From positions 124,001 through 188,000 of the forward strand of contig JANQNG010000059.1 of assembly GCA_028279685.1 (NCBI GenBank): a DNA stretch of 64,000 bases, written 5' to 3'. Shown here in pieces: positions 33,411 to 42,555 of the stretch. Each line of letters opens with the position of its first letter. Within the stretch, counting starts at the first letter, position 1. The notes beneath the pieces are model-generated. The model was not told the DNA's origin, searched no databases, and worked only from the letters and a program-made list of their open reading frames with translations. This DNA is from Candidatus Nanoarchaeia archaeon (GTDB lineage: Archaea; Nanobdellota; Nanobdellia; Woesearchaeales; SKIA01). The position numbers and the translations under genes were made by a program.

Positions 33411-35714
33411 TTAATGTTTTTTCTTTTTTAGTTTATATTGTATGGCCATAGCCGCAGGAACTATAAGAATACTGGCAAAAAAAGTGCACAGTATTCCCAG
33501 AGCCAATGTCCAGCCTAATCTCATAGTATTTACAAGAGTAGCAAATGATAAAGCCATAAATCCAATAACTGTTGTGATTGTTGTTGTTGATATTGCCTGG
33601 CCTGTACTGACAACTGCTTCAGGAATAGCCTTAGTCAAATCATCATATTTTTTTATTTTCTCTTTAATTCCATGAATCAAATGAATACTGAAATCAATAC
33701 CCATACCCATAAGTATTGCTAGCATTCCTGTTGTTAGCACCGTAAAAGGCAAATCAATATAGCCCATAACACCAACAGTCCACAAGATTGCGAATACGAT
33801 AGGAAAGAATGCAGTTAATCCTGCTATGATTGATGCATAGAACAAAGATGCAAGCACAACTATAAGAAGGAATCCTATCGATGCTGTTTTTATTGTGTCA
33901 TTTGCCATCAGTTGTTCAAATTCAATATCTTCAGGTACAGAACCTTGGGGTGTTATTGTTATTTCTTCAGGAAACGTTACTCCATCTAGTTCTTCCATGA
34001 GAGCATAATATTCTTCTCTGTCTATGCTATCTGCTCTTGGCGTAAACAATGCAATGCTATAATCTTTGTTGAATCTTCCTCTTGCATTTGGATCATATTC
34101 AATGATTTCTTTTATATCATCTATGTTCTGAGGAACCCTTCCATTATTGTTCTGCTTTATCCAAATAGAAGGAGAGTCAACTGAATTAACCCATTGTAGG
34201 TCTTCTACGAGATTATCGAGTTGTGATAATGGAAGAAGAAATCTCGGATCTCTGAGATCATGAACAGCGTTAGGATCATATTCTTTTTGGTCCAGCATAA
34301 AGATGAGGTTCATAGACTCAACTCCTCCGAAATTGTTAGCTATATTCATATATCCTTCAAATACATCATCTCCATCAGGTATCCAATTTTCTCCATCTGT
34401 ATCCATATACACAAGCCCGAATCCAGGGAGTATGAGAACTGTTATAATGATGACAGCGATAAGAACAAACACAGGTCTTTTTGCCTGAATTCTTGCTATG
34501 AAGTACAAGAATCTGTCTATGATGCTTTTCTTTGTAGAAAGATCTTTTTTTCCGACTATGGTAAAGATGGCTTCATCGAGTCTTGAATAGAGATATTTTC
34601 TCTGAAGTATCATCAGAGGAGGGAGTAAAACAATAGAGATGATGAATGCATACACTATTCCTATTGCCAGTACGGTTCCTTGCGTCACGGAGTTAGGGCT
34701 TATTCCTAGAGTCATTGCCAGGAATCCTGCCATCGTTGTTATAACTGATGCAAATAATGCAGAGCCTACGCTGGTTACGGTGTCTTTAGATGCTTCTTTG
34801 TGGCCTTCTTTTACATTTTCATGATATCGATGAGTTAGATGTATGGCATAATCAACAGACATTCCAATCATCATAGCTCCAATACTTGCAGTGATTACCG
34901 TGATTCTAATGCTGAGCAAATACATTGTTCCGCTGAGCCAAATTAATGTGAATATTGTAGGAATACTACTAAGCAGGGCAATTTTCCATGATCTGAAATA
35001 AAACCACAAAACTAGAAAAACACCGAGTATTGCCAAAAAGATTGTTTTGATATTGTCGTCGATTAAGTATGTTAGTATGACATTATAAAGTACTGGCATT
35101 CCTGTTAGCTCAGCTTTGACTCCTATAGGAAATGGTGTTTGTTCAATTTTTTCTTTAATGTTGTTTTCTATTTTTTTCATTGTGCCAGGAGTGCTTTCTA
35201 TACTGGCACTAATCATCAAATTTTGATAAGTTAAATCTTTACTGAGAAATCTGTTGAGGTATGACTCTTTGATAGGCTTTGGAAGGTTAGTAATCATCTC
35301 TTTTGATTCTTCTAACGTTGTTGGTAGTTTTCCATAGGCGTATTCTAGAAGATCCGCAAGGCTTATTGTTGATGCAACAAAAGTTTCTGTTTCTAAAGAT
35401 TGCTGAAGTGCTTTCATCGCTCTGATTACATCAGGATGTCGTATGTCTTGAGTGCGTAGTTTATCATTAATTTCAGGATCTATTTTCGCGAGTACAAACA
35501 TAGTGTCTGTTCCGCCGAATTCATTATCAAGAAGTCTCGTCAATATCATAGATTCAGAATCACTTCTATACATAACGTCAAAATTAGAATCAGTTTCTAT
35601 CCTGGCTGCGTAGTATAAGAAAAAAGTTGTGATCATAAGAACAAAGAGAATTGTCAGCAAAGGATATTTTTTTTGGAAATCTGCTAGTTTTCTCAATAAC
35701 CTCTTCAACACCAT
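33411..35714 (-). CDS. MMPL/RND-family exporter
   Basis: From ATG 35714 the protein has about 767 residues with the RND layout: helix 1 near 20, a large external loop, five helices, then a repeat with helix 7 near 420, a second external loop and five helices. Each half has the Gly/Asp-rich fourth helix of MMPL proteins (GMSVDYAIHLTHRY and GMGIDFSIHLIHGI). These pumps use the proton gradient to move lipids or hydrophobic molecules. CTTTATATACC about 25 nt upstream supports ATG 35714 over a start 63 nt earlier. First gene of the four-gene operon. Confidence 0.9.
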   Translation of the reverse strand: MVLKRLLRKLADFQKKYPLLTILFVLMITTFFLYYAARIETDSNFDVMYRSDSESMILTRLLDNEFGGTDTMFVLAKIDPEINDKLRTQDIRHPDVIRAMKALQQSLETETFVASTISLADLLEYAYGKLPTTLEESKEMITNLPKPIKESYLNRFLSKDLTYQNLMISASIESTPGTMKKIENNIKEKIEQTPFPIGVKAELTGMPVLYNVILTYLIDDNIKTIFLAILGVFLVLWFYFRSWKIALLSSIPTIFTLIWLSGTMYLLSIRITVITASIGAMMIGMSVDYAIHLTHRYHENVKEGHKEASKDTVTSVGSALFASVITTMAGFLAMTLGISPNSVTQGTVLAIGIVYAFIISIVLLPPLMILQRKYLYSRLDEAIFTIVGKKDLSTKKSIIDRFLYFIARIQAKRPVFVLIAVIIITVLILPGFGLVYMDTDGENWIPDGDDVFEGYMNIANNFGGVESMNLIFMLDQKEYDPNAVHDLRDPRFLLPLSQLDNLVEDLQWVNSVDSPSIWIKQNNNGRVPQNIDDIKEIIEYDPNARGRFNKDYSIALFTPRADSIDREEYYALMEELDGVTFPEEITITPQGSVPEDIEFEQLMANDTIKTASIGFLLIVVLASLFYASIIAGLTAFFPIVFAILWTVGVMGYIDLPFTVLTTGMLAILMGMGIDFSIHLIHGIKEKIKKYDDLTKAIPEAVVSTGQAISTTTITTVIGFMALSFATLVNTMRLGWTLALGILCTFFASILIVPAAMAIQYKLKKKKH

Positions 35715-36019
35715 TGATTTTGCGGTATTAGGAGGGTATATAAAGTTTGTTAATAGATTTGTGAGGGTAAGAACCAATACAGAGAGAATATTGCTTTTAA
35801 ATATCTTTAAAAATGACTAATCCCTCCCAATCGCATGACTCCAGCCAGAGCACGTACACATTCATAAGAGCTTATTCTAGTACATTGGCTTAGATTATGA
35901 TATATGCATTATTTGTTTGTTTTTTGCACTAACTGCCTTATCTTTCTTTCGTGGCTCAGCCCAGTCTGATAAGGCCTTCATAATAATATTAAAATAAAAA
36001 ATCAGATGAGGATACAAAA
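35715..36019. other. Intergenic region with promoters and a tRNA-tail-like sequence
   Basis: The left part holds the minus-strand promoter of the exporter. On the plus strand, a TTTAAAAAT box near 35805 is followed by ATCCCTCCCA and CGCATG (about 35820-35838), which resemble the 3' end of the tRNA-Leu at 26918-26936. GTGGCTCAGCCCAG near 35950 resembles a tRNA D arm but has no partner. GAGGAT before ATG 36020 is the ribosome site for the next gene. No protein gene is apparent. Confidence 0.4.
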
Positions 36020-36958
36020 ATGGAAACAGTAAAAGATTTTCAATGGAAAAAAGGAATTACAGTCAAGGATTATGTTGATAGACTTGGAAATGTCGGATTT
36101 CAATCAATTGAACTCAAAAGAGCTTCAGAAGTAATTATCAAAATGAAGAAAAATAATGCAAAAATATTTCTTACATTCACATCCAACATGGTTACTTCAG
36201 GATTAAGAGGATTCTTTGCTCAAATTGTGGAGAAAAGAATTGCAGATATAATTGTAACTACAGTTGGCGGCATAGAAGAAGATATAATGAAAGCATTAGG
36301 TGAAAAGTTTCGCATAGGAAAGTTCGATGTAGACGATGTTGAATTACACGAGCAAGGTATTAATCGAGTAGGAAATTTGCAGATCACGACAGAATCATAC
36401 ATGCGATTTGAAGATTTTTTGCAACCATTACTGAAGGAACTCTACGATAAGCAAAAAAGATGGGCAGTATCTGATTTATTGAGAGAGATAGGATTGAAAT
36501 TGGATGATGAAAACTCAATTTTATATCAAGCAGCAAAGAATAATGTGCCTATTTTTTGTCCTGCAATAACCGATGGATCATTCGGATTCCATTTATTCTT
36601 ATTCCAGCAGAAATATAATGACTTTGTTGTTGATGTTGTAAAAGATTTTGGAAATATCTTGTACAGTACGAGCCATGATGAGAAGAAAGGTGTGATAGCT
36701 TTGGGGGGGAGTATCAGCAAGCATCATGCTATCCTCAGCACACTTCTCAATGGAGGTGCAGACTATGCCGTCTATATGACAACTGCACATAAGACTTCGG
36801 GAAGCATGTCTGGTGCTACAACGCAAGAAGCAAAATCTTGGGGTAAAGTAAAAGATGAATCTGACATTGCAACTGTTAATGGTGATGTTACTATTATGTT
36901 TCCTTTGGCAATGATTAGAGTATTCGAAGTGTTGCAGGAAGAGAATCTTTTGGAGTGA
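36020..36958 (+). CDS. dys: Deoxyhypusine synthase
   Basis: Transfers the butylamine group of spermidine to a lysine of aIF5A, using NAD. The 312-residue protein has the NAD and substrate segments TFTSNMVTSGLR near 52-63, GGSISKHH near 235, NGGADYAVYMTTA near 252 and the catalytic-lysine motif SWGK near 280. Length and motifs match archaeal DHS. It precedes a PLP decarboxylase by 5 bp; together they look like a polyamine and hypusine operon. A second DHS-like gene lies at 55052-56140; this one is closer to canonical DHS. Confidence 0.9.
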   Translation: METVKDFQWKKGITVKDYVDRLGNVGFQSIELKRASEVIIKMKKNNAKIFLTFTSNMVTSGLRGFFAQIVEKRIADIIVTTVGGIEEDIMKALGEKFRIGKFDVDDVELHEQGINRVGNLQITTESYMRFEDFLQPLLKELYDKQKRWAVSDLLREIGLKLDDENSILYQAAKNNVPIFCPAITDGSFGFHLFLFQQKYNDFVVDVVKDFGNILYSTSHDEKKGVIALGGSISKHHAILSTLLNGGADYAVYMTTAHKTSGSMSGATTQEAKSWGKVKDESDIATVNGDVTIMFPLAMIRVFEVLQEENLLE

Positions 36959-36963
36959 TTATA

Positions 36964-38148
36964 ATGGCTAAGTTTGTTATTTCAAAAGCGAAAGTTTTGG
37001 AAAAATATGAAGAAGCCCGGGCATTGGCTGATATGTTGTCATATAGCTCTAAAACAAACCAACAAATAACTCCGATACTTGAAGAGAATACTGATTGCTT
37101 GTTCTCAGTGCACTTCGAGAATGAATTGAAGCATATTAAAGATATGTCTCGAGTGATATTCTTAGCGCAAGCATTAGATAAGAAACGATTAGATAATTTG
37201 TTGAAGTTAGGTATTCGTTGGTTTATTGTCGATAACACTACTGATTTAGATTTCTTTGTTGATTATCTTGATAAGCATGATATCTCTGGCAAGATCGCTG
37301 ATCGCTCTAATAGCCGCACTGATTGCTCTAGTAAGGTCGCTGATACCCTTCACCATAATAATTCAGATGAACGATCGAATAATAAAAATAATATTATGAA
37401 AGTGAACATAGGGAGGATGCTAGAGCAAAGAGAGGAAAGCAAGATTAATCTTCTTCTGCGAATGAAAATCAAAGAGGCGACAGTGAGAACAGAGAAGTAT
37501 TTTGTTTTTGGGATGAAAGCTGATATAATTAATGAGAAAATAAAGGAATTAAGGAACAACGAGAACATAAACAAGTTAGGCATACATTTCCACATCAAGA
37601 CACAGAATATGGCAGAATGGAATATTCAATATTTATTAGAAGAAGCCTTAACGGAAGAAACATTGCAAGCAATAGATTTAGTTAATACTGGTGGAGGTTT
37701 GCCTTCTATTTATGCTAATACTAATGATAATGTTTTACCTTCTATTAAGAAGAAAATAACTGAACTAAGGACGTGGTTATCAGAGTATAAGGTTAAAACC
37801 ATAATCGAGCCAGGAAGATTTATTGCAGCAGAACCTGTGAAATTAGTAACCACAATATTAATGATTCATGATAATGAAATCACTGTAGATGCTTCTGTTT
37901 ATAATTCTGATATGGATGCGTTAGTGGTGCCTGTGAAATTACTCGTCGAGAATGAGCTCAAAGACAAAGAAGGAAAACCTTATGTCATCAAAGGGTTGAC
38001 TCCTTGTTCTTTAGACCTATTCAGATATAGGGTTTATCTTAAAAATCCAAAAGTCGGAGATGAATTGGTCTTCATTAACGCAGGAGCATACAACTTCACT
38101 ACAGATTTCTGTGACTTAGAAAAAATACCGTCTAAAATAATCAAATAG
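36964..38148 (+). CDS. PLP-dependent ornithine/DAP/arginine decarboxylase-family protein
   Basis: The 394-residue protein belongs to fold-III decarboxylases. Marks are SYSSKTNQ near 28 (PLP lysine), GIHFHIKTQ near 200, NTGGGLPS near 238, IEPGRFIA near 278, GLTPCSLDLF near 345 and AGAYNF near 380. It probably decarboxylates a basic amino acid or a carboxypolyamine. Residues about 105-145 are a Ser/Asn/Asp-rich insertion, encoded by DNA with internal repeats (GATCGCTGAT and GGTCGCTGAT). GGAGTG 6 nt before ATG 36964 sets the start. It follows dys by 5 bp, so it likely supplies or modifies polyamines for hypusination. Confidence 0.82.
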   Translation: MAKFVISKAKVLEKYEEARALADMLSYSSKTNQQITPILEENTDCLFSVHFENELKHIKDMSRVIFLAQALDKKRLDNLLKLGIRWFIVDNTTDLDFFVDYLDKHDISGKIADRSNSRTDCSSKVADTLHHNNSDERSNNKNNIMKVNIGRMLEQREESKINLLLRMKIKEATVRTEKYFVFGMKADIINEKIKELRNNENINKLGIHFHIKTQNMAEWNIQYLLEEALTEETLQAIDLVNTGGGLPSIYANTNDNVLPSIKKKITELRTWLSEYKVKTIIEPGRFIAAEPVKLVTTILMIHDNEITVDASVYNSDMDALVVPVKLLVENELKDKEGKPYVIKGLTPCSLDLFRYRVYLKNPKVGDELVFINAGAYNFTTDFCDLEKIPSKIIK

Positions 38149-38211
38149 TAATTATTTAAGAGTAGTTACAAAAAAGAAAGATTTATAAAGTATTTTTTAT
38201 TTCTGTGTCTT

Positions 38212-38943
38212 ATGTCTTTGGTCTATTTAGTAGGTACGGTTCATTGGGATATTAAAGGTCCAGAAAGGTTGAGGAAGTTCTTAGATTTTGCCAGGCCGTC
38301 AACAATATGTCTAGAGTATTCAGAAGAGTTAGTTGAACAAAAGCTAAAGGATAGAGAATTAATAATTGAAAAAATAAAAGAAATAGAAGCGCTTGATAAC
38401 GCTATGATGAAGCTATCAAATGCATTGAATTTACAATCAGAAAAGCCAGAGGATGATTTCACTCTTAAATTTTTAGAGATTCAAGGCTATGAAGTGTGGA
38501 CTTCTTATGAATATAAGAGAGAAAATCCTGATTCCGTAATATATCCGATTCATGATCATAAATTTCTTGTTGAGGAAGGTACGAGAATATATAGGAAAGG
38601 TTTTGGAGAAAGTAGAATTGATGATGAGGGGAATTTTACAGAAGAATTTGTGAATGGAGTTGGAGACTCTGATAAGGATAAATTCCAAGAATGGGTAGAT
38701 GAGGTGTACTTCACAGATGAATCTGCAATTCATGAAATTTCAGAGTTAATGCCAGTAATTAGAGAGGCTGATAATATTATGGAACCAAAAATAAGAGAAG
38801 TTATAGGAAATGGTTTTGATGGAACTGCAGCTATTATTGCAGGTAATAAACATTTCTTTGGAGGATATGGAAATAACTTGTATGATCGATTACAGGATTT
38901 TTCTCCAAATAGAATCATGCTTCCTGATGTTGATAAGTTTTAG
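38212..38943 (+). CDS. TraB/Tiki-superfamily-like protein
   Basis: The 243-residue soluble protein starts with VYLVGTVHWD, followed by CLEYS near 35 and, near the C-terminus, AIIAGNKHFFGGYGNNLYDRL. The GxxH, Glu and second GxxH pattern is that of the TraB/Tiki/PrgY superfamily, some members of which are metal-dependent peptidases. The membrane tail of typical TraB proteins is missing, so this is a cytosolic form. TATA (ATTTATAAAG) about 26 nt before ATG 38212 suggests a leaderless mRNA. Substrate unknown. Confidence 0.7.
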   Translation: MSLVYLVGTVHWDIKGPERLRKFLDFARPSTICLEYSEELVEQKLKDRELIIEKIKEIEALDNAMMKLSNALNLQSEKPEDDFTLKFLEIQGYEVWTSYEYKRENPDSVIYPIHDHKFLVEEGTRIYRKGFGESRIDDEGNFTEEFVNGVGDSDKDKFQEWVDEVYFTDESAIHEISELMPVIREADNIMEPKIREVIGNGFDGTAAIIAGNKHFFGGYGNNLYDRLQDFSPNRIMLPDVDKF

Positions 38944-39029
38944 ATCTCTTATATGATTTGAATAATTTCCGACGAGCACTGGACATTTATGGCGGAATTG
39001 TTTAAATAATTTTAATTATTTACTAAGTA

Positions 39030-39350
39030 ATGGCTTATGAAATACATGAAACTGAGTATTTTGAAAAAAAGTTTCATAAAATAATTCCGAAGAACTTACA
39101 ACCTCAATTTAGAAAACAAATGGTTAAAGCTTCGGAAGATCCTCTCCATAAAGGAAAACCTCTTGGTGATAAATATTTCAGAGAAATTAAAATAAGAGGA
39201 TTTAGATTATATTATTTTGTATGCGAAAATGAGATAATTATGCTTTTGATTAATGTTAGCAATAAAAAATTACAGCAAAAAGTAATTAACACTATAAAGA
39301 AAGATATGATGAATTTAAGAGAATATATAAAGAAAATCAAAAAATATTAA
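39030..39350 (+). CDS. RelE/ParE-family toxin
   Basis: The 106-residue basic protein has the RelE-fold order: helical hairpin (EYFEKKFHKIIPKNLQ), DPLHKGKPLGD, then central strands (FREIKIRGFRLYYFVCENEIIMLLINVSNK) and a Lys-rich end. RelE-type toxins cut mRNA on ribosomes; ParE members poison gyrase. A 39-residue acidic-helical gene follows 14 bp later with a strong ribosome site and is a likely antitoxin, giving the toxin-first order known from HigBA. The AT-rich promoter just before ATG 39030 probably controls both. Confidence 0.8.
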   Translation: MAYEIHETEYFEKKFHKIIPKNLQPQFRKQMVKASEDPLHKGKPLGDKYFREIKIRGFRLYYFVCENEIIMLLINVSNKKLQQKVINTIKKDMMNLREYIKKIKKY

Positions 39351-39364
39351 AGGAGGGAGGTACT

Positions 39365-39484
39365 ATGATATTTATGGATGAAAAAGAGAGAAAACTGATG
39401 GAAGAACAGAACGAATTATTAAGAGAGTTAGTAGCTTCTTTGAAAGATGTAAAAGAAGGAAGAGTAAAGAGATTTAAAGAATAA
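39365..39484 (+). CDS. Small helical antitoxin candidate
   Basis: A 39-residue protein (or 36 from the internal ATG 39374) consisting of one long amphipathic helix rich in Glu and Lys with a basic end. A very strong ribosome site, GGAGGGAGG, lies just upstream, which would allow more antitoxin than toxin to be made. It has no DNA-binding domain, so it would neutralise the toxin by binding. The assignment depends on adjacency to the RelE-like gene. Confidence 0.6.
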   Translation: MIFMDEKERKLMEEQNELLRELVASLKDVKEGRVKRFKE

Positions 39485-39486
39485 GT

Positions 39487-39999
39487 TCATATTCTATAAC
39501 TATATGTGCTTCCAATTGATTCTAATCCTTGAGTTGTTGTTCTATAGATCTTATTTCTTACTTTTTTATTTCTAATTGCTTGATTAATACTAATTGCTTC
39601 TACATAAAAAAGAAGATCAGTAAGTATGCTAGCAGAAATCATACTCCATGGACTATCAACCAATGTTGCTGCTTGATGCATTCCTGTACGAATAACAGTA
39701 TCCAACAATGCAGGACCCCCTGTCTCTGCAATAATTAATCCCATATCTTTCGCTAATTCTTTTGCAATATTTTTTTTATTTTTTATTGATCTATAAATCG
39801 AAGTAACAAATTCTTGTCCATACAATGTTCCAAAATACGCAACAGTACCTGCGCTTTGTGAAACAACAGCAGACACATGCTCATTCAGCCCTAATTCTCT
39901 TGGAACAACATATCCAATATAATTAGCAGTCTTTGCAGTAACTTCAGCAGGCCCGTATCTTTTCAGATAATAGATTGTTGTTTTTAATTTCGGATTCAC
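39487..39999 (-). CDS. Hypothetical membrane-associated protein, 170 residues
   Basis: Not recognised. From GTG 39999 it has 170 residues with several mildly hydrophobic, Gly/Ala-rich helices (about 45-65, 95-112, 128-142) and a basic loop near 75-90. GGAG about 7 nt before the GTG supports that start; a longer frame would overlap the upstream gene by 50 nt. It is in tandem with the 208-residue membrane protein and convergent with the antitoxin, 2 bp apart. Confidence 0.6.
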   Translation of the reverse strand: MNPKLKTTIYYLKRYGPAEVTAKTANYIGYVVPRELGLNEHVSAVVSQSAGTVAYFGTLYGQEFVTSIYRSIKNKKNIAKELAKDMGLIIAETGGPALLDTVIRTGMHQAATLVDSPWSMISASILTDLLFYVEAISINQAIRNKKVRNKIYRTTTQGLESIGSTYSYRI

Positions 40000-40000
40000 T

Positions 40001-40627
40001 TTATCTCCTTTTGTAAATGTTTTTCTTAACAAAATAATCCCTGTATACATTATTCATAAAAAAATCTGCACTTTTTGCACTATCTTGTAACTTTACGAAC
40101 TCTCTTAATTCATAATTTGTGCTTTTAGGTTCGGGAGTTTTGTAAATCATAGTTATTAAGCCCACAATACCTCCTGCACCAATAATGCCTCCGGAAATTG
40201 CCGTTATGAGATTTCCATCAGATATTCCAGAAGAACAACCCACCCCTCCTAAAATTATCGTAGAAAGTACTCCATAAACAGCAATCCTAGATATACATTT
40301 TCTCGATGGAGAATGCCATCTCTTATAATCATCTCTTACAGAAGCATACCCTAATTTTTCTAAATCAAAGTTTTCTTCATTAAAATTTTGAATGGTATTA
40401 ATTAGATTTTTTGGTACTCCTTTTGTTATTTCAGATTCTTCTTCAATAAAATTATATTCTCTTATAATTCCTCCTCTGGGAATAACTCTTATCCAAGTAG
40501 ATATTTTGTAAAAGTTTTCAATTTCTCTTTCAAAACTAGTTTCTTTAGCTATCACTTTTTTTATTAAAGAGTCCTCTTCCATTCTTTCTATAATCGAAAT
40601 GAGTTTTTCATTTGTATTTTCAAGCAT
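40001..40627 (-). CDS. Hypothetical membrane protein, 208 residues
   Basis: Not recognised. Residues 1-110 are polar and charged; two Gly-rich hydrophobic helices follow (about 113-132 and 139-162), with a Cys pair CSS in between, then a basic C-terminal tail. The downstream gene starts 1 bp after its stop, so both are one transcript. It is divergent from an HTH regulator; the operator there lies between the two and could govern this pair too. Confidence 0.6.
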   Translation of the reverse strand: MLENTNEKLISIIERMEEDSLIKKVIAKETSFEREIENFYKISTWIRVIPRGGIIREYNFIEEESEITKGVPKNLINTIQNFNEENFDLEKLGYASVRDDYKRWHSPSRKCISRIAVYGVLSTIILGGVGCSSGISDGNLITAISGGIIGAGGIVGLITMIYKTPEPKSTNYELREFVKLQDSAKSADFFMNNVYRDYFVKKNIYKRR

Positions 40628-40683
40628 GTTTCCACCTTAATTATCATTACTAGTTAATAGTCAATGAACATAGATAAATCCTT

Positions 40684-40703
40684 GGTTCAAATAAAATTGA
40701 ACC
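40684..40703. promoter_or_regulatory. Inverted-repeat operator upstream of HTH regulator
   Basis: GGTTCAAATAAAATTGAACC has perfect 7-bp arms around a 6-bp spacer. It lies just before the AGTTTAAAAATG TATA box of the gene starting at 40740, in the region shared with the divergent membrane-protein pair. A partial half-site GTTCAA occurs again next to the ATG. A likely binding site for the adjacent regulator. Confidence 0.7.
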
Positions 40704-40739
40704 AAAAAGTTTAAAAATGCAATTAAACTTCTGAGTTCA

Positions 40740-41594
40740 ATGATAAAGCTAGCTCTCCCAATAGGCAAAGAAGACGACCTGAGAAGCCTGATTTTCACTA
40801 TCTTAACAAAAGAGCATCCTTTGAAGACAATTACATTGCTTAATCACATCAGAAAGAGATATGGAAAATCAGTCACATATCAAGCTGTAAGAAAGGCAAT
40901 ACTCCAATTAATAGAAAACAATGTCCTCAAACAATCAGAAAACAAATACGAAATAAACAAAGAATGGCTTATTCAGGCAAAAAAAGAATTAGATAGTATA
41001 TATAATGACATAACAAAGAAAACAGAAAAACCAACAAGCATAGATAGCATCAAAGGAGAAGTATCTGTTTTCGAATTTGATTCAGTAAACTCAATGATGA
41101 AGTTCTGGGAAGATCTGATTGATGATTGGTTTGAAAACTTCAAAAAAGGAGATCCCAATATTAACTGTTTTCAAGGCGCACATTCATGGGAAGGATTATT
41201 GCATGCAGATAGAGAACAAAATATGATGGGTCAACTAAAAAAGAAAGGAATAATTTCTTATGTATTAAATGTTGGCAACACCCCTCTTGACAAATACATT
41301 GGGAAATTCTATAAAAGTGTTGGATTAAAAGTAGGGTTTCACCCATCTACATCTTCTTTTGATAAATCATACTATGTGGCAACTTATGGAGAAACAATAG
41401 TACAAGTCACATATCCTGAAGAACTAGTTAAAGAACTTGATAATTTCTTCAAGAAACACAATAGTATTGAAACAATGAATCTCAAGAAACTTTCAGATAT
41501 TGTCAATAAAAAAATTCCCATCAAATTAACTGTCATAAAGAATCTCAAGATGGCAGAACAAATAAATAAGTCAATTATCGAGAATATAGTGTGA
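40740..41594 (+). CDS. Transcriptional regulator with N-terminal winged helix
   Basis: The 284-residue protein has an N-terminal winged helix (about 14-75; recognition region SVTYQAVRKAILQLIENNVLK) and a C-terminal mixed alpha/beta domain with aromatic-rich segments (FWEDLIDDWFENF near 120, CFQGAHSWEGLL near 142) that resembles the sensor half of TrmB- or ArsR-related archaeal regulators. TATA about 25 nt before the ATG and a perfect inverted repeat just above it point to autoregulation. Ligand unknown; no metal motif is evident. Confidence 0.75.
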   Translation: MIKLALPIGKEDDLRSLIFTILTKEHPLKTITLLNHIRKRYGKSVTYQAVRKAILQLIENNVLKQSENKYEINKEWLIQAKKELDSIYNDITKKTEKPTSIDSIKGEVSVFEFDSVNSMMKFWEDLIDDWFENFKKGDPNINCFQGAHSWEGLLHADREQNMMGQLKKKGIISYVLNVGNTPLDKYIGKFYKSVGLKVGFHPSTSSFDKSYYVATYGETIVQVTYPEELVKELDNFFKKHNSIETMNLKKLSDIVNKKIPIKLTVIKNLKMAEQINKSIIENIV

Positions 41595-41642
41595 AAAAAT
41601 ATATAAATAATTATAACTATTATCAATCAAAAGAGGTATACG

Positions 41643-42515
41643 ATGCTTTGGGTTTTTTTTGCGTTGCTTTCAGCAGCGGCATGGGCTGTTGAGGAGATAA
41701 TAAGGAAGAGGGTTCTCAAAGTAGATACTCCTGTCGAATTCAGTACAGAACGTGGATTCTTCGTTATTATCATACTCCTTTGCGTCATTCCTTTTCTCAA
41801 ATGGTCTTCAATTTCGACAGAATTCATTCTTGCTTCATTATCTATTTCTATTATTCTTACACTTGTGGTTTATCTTTCATCTAAAACATTGAAGCTTGGA
41901 GATGTTTCAGAGATTGCTCCTATGATGAATTTGAGTCCCTTATTTCTCTTGCCTTTAGCAGCAATCTTTCTTGGTGAACATCTTACTAGCATGCAATGGT
42001 TAGGAGTGATTGCTTTGATTATAGGCACCTATGTTCTTGAACTTCATCACAATCAGCATGATGTTTTAGCACCTTTCAGAAAGCTCTTCAAAAGTAAATA
42101 CTTTATCTATTTATTCCTCTTGTTAATCATAATGTCAATTGCAGCGCTTGTTGATAAAACCAATATCAACAAAGGATATGATATCTTGACATATATGTTC
42201 TTTGTTTGGATGTTTATTAGCATTCAATTCTTTATTATTGATTGGTTTGCGACGCGCCTGAAGAATTTTACGAAACACATAAGAAAGAAAGGAGGACTCA
42301 TCTTTGTTAATGCAATGGCATCAGTGTTCAGCACTTTTTTCGTTCTTTCGGCAATGGCTGTGGGGCCTGTCAGTCTTGTTATACCTATTAGACGGTTAGG
42401 TACATTAGGTAGTGCTGTTATTGGGGGGAAGATAGAACACGAACGTGATTTGATGAGAAAAGCCATAGCTTGTCTGATTATGATCATAGGAGCGGTGTTC
42501 ATTTCAGTATTCTAA
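41643..42515 (+). CDS. EamA/DMT-superfamily transporter
   Basis: The 290-residue protein has ten membrane helices in two five-helix repeats, the EamA layout. The end of the first repeat carries the typical P-L-AAIFLGEHLTSMQWLGVIALIIGTYVL pattern and the second has PVSLVIPIRRLGTLGSAVIGG. These carriers export or import metabolites; the substrate cannot be predicted. AGAGGT about 6 nt upstream is the ribosome site. It precedes the glycosylation-type cluster but has its own space on both sides. Confidence 0.85.
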   Translation: MLWVFFALLSAAAWAVEEIIRKRVLKVDTPVEFSTERGFFVIIILLCVIPFLKWSSISTEFILASLSISIILTLVVYLSSKTLKLGDVSEIAPMMNLSPLFLLPLAAIFLGEHLTSMQWLGVIALIIGTYVLELHHNQHDVLAPFRKLFKSKYFIYLFLLLIIMSIAALVDKTNINKGYDILTYMFFVWMFISIQFFIIDWFATRLKNFTKHIRKKGGLIFVNAMASVFSTFFVLSAMAVGPVSLVIPIRRLGTLGSAVIGGKIEHERDLMRKAIACLIMIIGAVFISVF

Positions 42516-42555
42516 AAGACACTAAATATTTAAATCACACGCTCCTAGATGTTCT

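Noticed and set aside
35940-35975. tRNA-like sequence GTGGCTCAGCCCAG
   Set aside because: It resembles a D arm, but there is no acceptor, anticodon or T arm around it.
37265-37375. Intein or inserted gene within the PLP decarboxylase
   Set aside because: The Ser/Asn-rich insertion is only about 40 residues and has no intein or splicing motifs; it looks like an expanded loop.
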